From: Rhodospirillales bacterium | GTDB lineage: Bacteria > Pseudomonadota > Alphaproteobacteria > Rhodospirillales > Defluviicoccaceae | DNA: 6,806 nt | Direction of reading: 5' to 3' | Assembly (NCBI GenBank): GCA_030622775.1 | Contig: JAUXFS010000102.1 | Coordinates: forward strand, 1-6,806 | Shown here: positions 5,447 through 6,806 of the stretch, in pieces | How the letters are laid out: each line of letters begins with the position of its first letter | Position numbering within the stretch: the stretch's first letter is position 1 | The notes under the pieces: generated by a model | The model's input: the letters and a program-made list of their open reading frames with translations, nothing else | What the model was told of the DNA's origin: nothing | The model's database searches: none | Translations under genes and position numbers: made by a program

Positions 5447-5475
5447 TGGGTAGCGGCTGCGCGGAACGCTGTCAA
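5447..5475 (-). promoter_or_regulatory. Candidate ggt promoter
   Basis: On the minus strand a perfect TTGACA (5475-5470) is followed after 17 bases by TACCCA (5452-5447). The -35 hexamer is ideal but the -10 is poor. The position, about 36 bases before the start codon, is suitable. Confidence 0.35.
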
Positions 5476-5519
5476 CCGAGCGAGCGGGGACACGACGGGC
5501 GTTGTTTCGATCCCGTTCG

Positions 5520-5548
5520 TTGACACGTGGCGGCTCGACGACCAAATG
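5520..5548 (+). promoter_or_regulatory. Candidate promoter of the first secreted paralog
   Basis: A perfect TTGACA (5520-5525) stands about 90 bases before ATG 5614. The best -10 candidates (CCAAAT at 16 bases, CAAATG at 17) are poor. Support comes from a similar TTGACA at a similar distance before the second paralog. Confidence 0.3.
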
Positions 5549-5613
5549 GGAACCGGAGACCAACGCAATCGCTTGCGAGCCCGCCCGGTGACATCCCTTT
5601 CGGAAACGACAAG

Positions 5614-6213
5614 ATGACCAGAGCCCGACGTTGCGGGACGGTGTTTCTCGGCGTCCTCTGGATCGCCTATGCACCGCCATGCCCAGCCACCGCCCAACAA
5701 CCGGAGCGGGGCGTGCTGAACGCCGTTTCGTTCGAGCCGCTGCCGGAGGGCGTGCCGGTCCTCGTCCGCCCCCTTGACGACACCGACGAAAACCTGGCCA
5801 TCAAGGAGGACTTCAAAGCGGCGTTGGCCGCGGCCGGGTTTGGCGTCGCCGCGGATGATGCCCGCCTTGTTCTCACTTTCGAGACCCGCGAGAACATCGG
5901 CGCCGGACGAGCTCCACAACCCCAAACCACGGTTCGTTTGCGGGGCCGGGAGGGCCGGATGAGCACGAGCGCGACGAGACATCTGCCCAAGCTGATCGAA
6001 GCGCCGCGAGACGGCACCCGGATCTATCGCCCGAGCCGCTACCGCATCGATGCGACGATCGACGACAGATCGGAGGGGAAGCGCCTGTGGCAAGGCTGGG
6101 CCGTTGCCGGCCTCCGCGAGCACACCCACCTTTTCCTCGCCAAGACCATGGTGCCGGCGATCGTCGACAACATTGGCCGCACCGTGAGGGAAAAGCCGTT
6201 TCCACTGCAATGA
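5614..6213 (+). CDS. Secreted protein of unrecognised family, paralog 1
   Basis: The 199-residue protein starts at ATG 5614, with GGAAA 7 bases upstream. Residues 1-28 form a signal peptide: basic MTRARR, hydrophobic GTVFLGVLWIAYA, then a likely cut after PATA before QQ. No lipobox cysteine follows, so it is probably soluble and periplasmic. The mature N-terminal domain (33-92) runs GVLNAVSFEPLPEGVPVLVRPLDD and onward to LVLTFETR, a probable alpha/beta unit with a strictly kept VRPLDDTDENLAIK segment. A polar, low-complexity linker (93-135) leads to a second region (141-199) with YRIDATIDD, GKRLWQGWAVAG and a final helix MVPAIVDNIGRTVREKPF. That second half faintly recalls DUF4136-like envelope proteins (WxG-x-A followed by an amphipathic helix), but I do not recognise the family. 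The gene is divergent from ggt. Confidence 0.75.
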   Translation: MTRARRCGTVFLGVLWIAYAPPCPATAQQPERGVLNAVSFEPLPEGVPVLVRPLDDTDENLAIKEDFKAALAAAGFGVAADDARLVLTFETRENIGAGRAPQPQTTVRLRGREGRMSTSATRHLPKLIEAPRDGTRIYRPSRYRIDATIDDRSEGKRLWQGWAVAGLREHTHLFLAKTMVPAIVDNIGRTVREKPFPLQ

Positions 6214-6273
6214 GGCTGCGATGAGGCTTCCGCGATTCAACCGCACGGTTCGAGCCCAATCCATCGCCGCCTG

Positions 6274-6302
6274 TTGACAGCCGGCGATACGCGACCGATC
6301 AT
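6274..6302 (+). promoter_or_regulatory. Candidate promoter of the second secreted paralog
   Basis: TTGACA (6274-6279, perfect), a 17-base spacer and GATCAT (6297-6302, four of six matches to TATAAT) lie in the 165-base gap between the two paralogs. This suggests that the second gene can be expressed separately from the first. Confidence 0.5.
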
Positions 6303-6378
6303 CCGGCTGCAGGCAGCGCCGAAGACTGGCGGTTGTATGTCCTGGAACATTGCACATCCTCGAAGAGAGAGGGACATC

Positions 6379-6806
6379 ATGGTTCGCTTCGGCTTCTCGC
6401 TTGCCGGTTTCGCCGTCCTCGCGATGGTGCATGCGGGACCGCCCTTGGTCATGGCCCAGGAGAGTCCTACGGGCGTCCTGAACGCGGTCGTCTTCAAGCC
6501 TCTGCCCGCGGGAGCGCCGATCCTCGTCCGTCCGCTCGACGACACTGACGAAAATCTCGCCATCAAGAAGGACATCGAAGCCGCCCTGACGACGCGAGGC
6601 TACACCGTCGGCACGGATCCCAAGGGGATCGTCCTGAGCTTCGAAACCCGCAGTCAACCAGGGTACTGGACGAGCACGCGTCGACGGAAGTTCATCGAAT
6701 TGGAAGGCACCGCCGGCACCGGGACCAGGGCCGGGAAGAAATCGAGGGGCCTGGTGAATCTGTACGACAGCCAGCAAGGGGCGGTCCTCAACAAGGGCAA
6801 TCCAAG
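6379..6806 (+). CDS. Secreted protein of unrecognised family, paralog 2 (cut by window edge)
   Basis: An open frame starts at ATG 6379 behind GAGAGAGGGA and runs to the window edge without a stop (142 codons seen). Residues 1-26 form a signal peptide (MVRFGFSLAGFAVLAMVHAG, then PPLVMA before QE). Residues 32-91 align without gaps to residues 33-92 of the preceding gene, with 40 of 60 identical, including the unbroken VRPLDDTDENLAIK block and the closing FETR. After that the two diverge. This copy has a basic, Ser/Thr/Gly-rich stretch (TSTRRRKF, then GTAGTGTRAGKKSRG, about 98-124), followed by LVNLYDSQQGAVLNKGNP. That last part could be the beginning of the second strand region, corresponding to DATIDDRSEGKRLWQG in paralog 1. 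The function is unknown. The pair looks like a tandem duplication with rapid change outside the shared domain. Confidence 0.75.
   Translation, partial: MVRFGFSLAGFAVLAMVHAGPPLVMAQESPTGVLNAVVFKPLPAGAPILVRPLDDTDENLAIKKDIEAALTTRGYTVGTDPKGIVLSFETRSQPGYWTSTRRRKFIELEGTAGTGTRAGKKSRGLVNLYDSQQGAVLNKGNP

Noticed and set aside
4443..5453. Plus-strand open frame opposite ggt (336 codons)
   Set aside because: It is the antisense shadow of ggt, with no ribosome site or domain.
5374..6777. Minus-strand open frame (467 codons) spanning both secreted paralogs
   Set aside because: It runs through the duplicated region and intergenic gaps antisense to two frames with signal peptides and ribosome sites. Its internal similarity only mirrors the paralogs' duplication.
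1..6806. CRISPR arrays, tRNA or rRNA genes, insertion sequences
   Set aside because: No regularly spaced repeats, cloverleaf-like segments, conserved rRNA blocks or transposase motifs were seen on either strand.

Overview
The window is GC-rich, densely packed bacterial DNA. Several gene products resemble alphaproteobacterial, Rhodospirillales-type proteins: an M23 peptidase gene overlapping a bactofilin gene, an encapsulated-ferritin-like protein close in sequence to the Rhodospirillum rubrum type, and a Phd/VapC module. The taxonomic placement is inferred from protein resemblance only.

Layout. Bases 1-142 (minus) hold the first 47 codons of a NUDIX hydrolase. Bases 143-504 form a divergent intergenic region rich in small inverted repeats, including a CRP-like palindrome. 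Bases 505-2029 (plus) hold a membrane-anchored M23 (LytM) endopeptidase whose end overlaps a bactofilin gene by 20 bases; together they look like a cell-shape or peptidoglycan-remodelling pair. Bases 2064-2914 (plus) hold a self-contained type II toxin-antitoxin module: a near-consensus promoter, a 16-base palindromic operator, an N-terminally extended Phd/YefM-like antitoxin, and a VapC/FitB-like PIN-domain toxin with a 4-base overlap.

The module meets a minus-strand operon tail to tail, and a 26-base imperfect direct repeat covers the junction. That operon (3602 down to 2935) encodes an encapsulated-ferritin-like protein that lacks a C-terminal cargo peptide, then a DUF1330 protein. A 240-base gap with hairpins follows. 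Next is a gamma-glutamyltransferase-family Ntn hydrolase (minus, 5411-3843) with no signal peptide. A divergent promoter region leads to two tandem plus-strand genes for secreted paralogous proteins of unrecognised family (5614-6213, and 6379 to the window end, where it is cut). They share 40 of 60 residues after the signal peptide and then diverge.

No tRNA, rRNA, insertion sequence or CRISPR array was seen. The most interesting points are the tandem secreted paralogs, the ferritin-like/DUF1330 operon with a possibly shortened ferritin reading frame, and the repeat that duplicates the DUF1330 3' end inside the toxin gene's tail.
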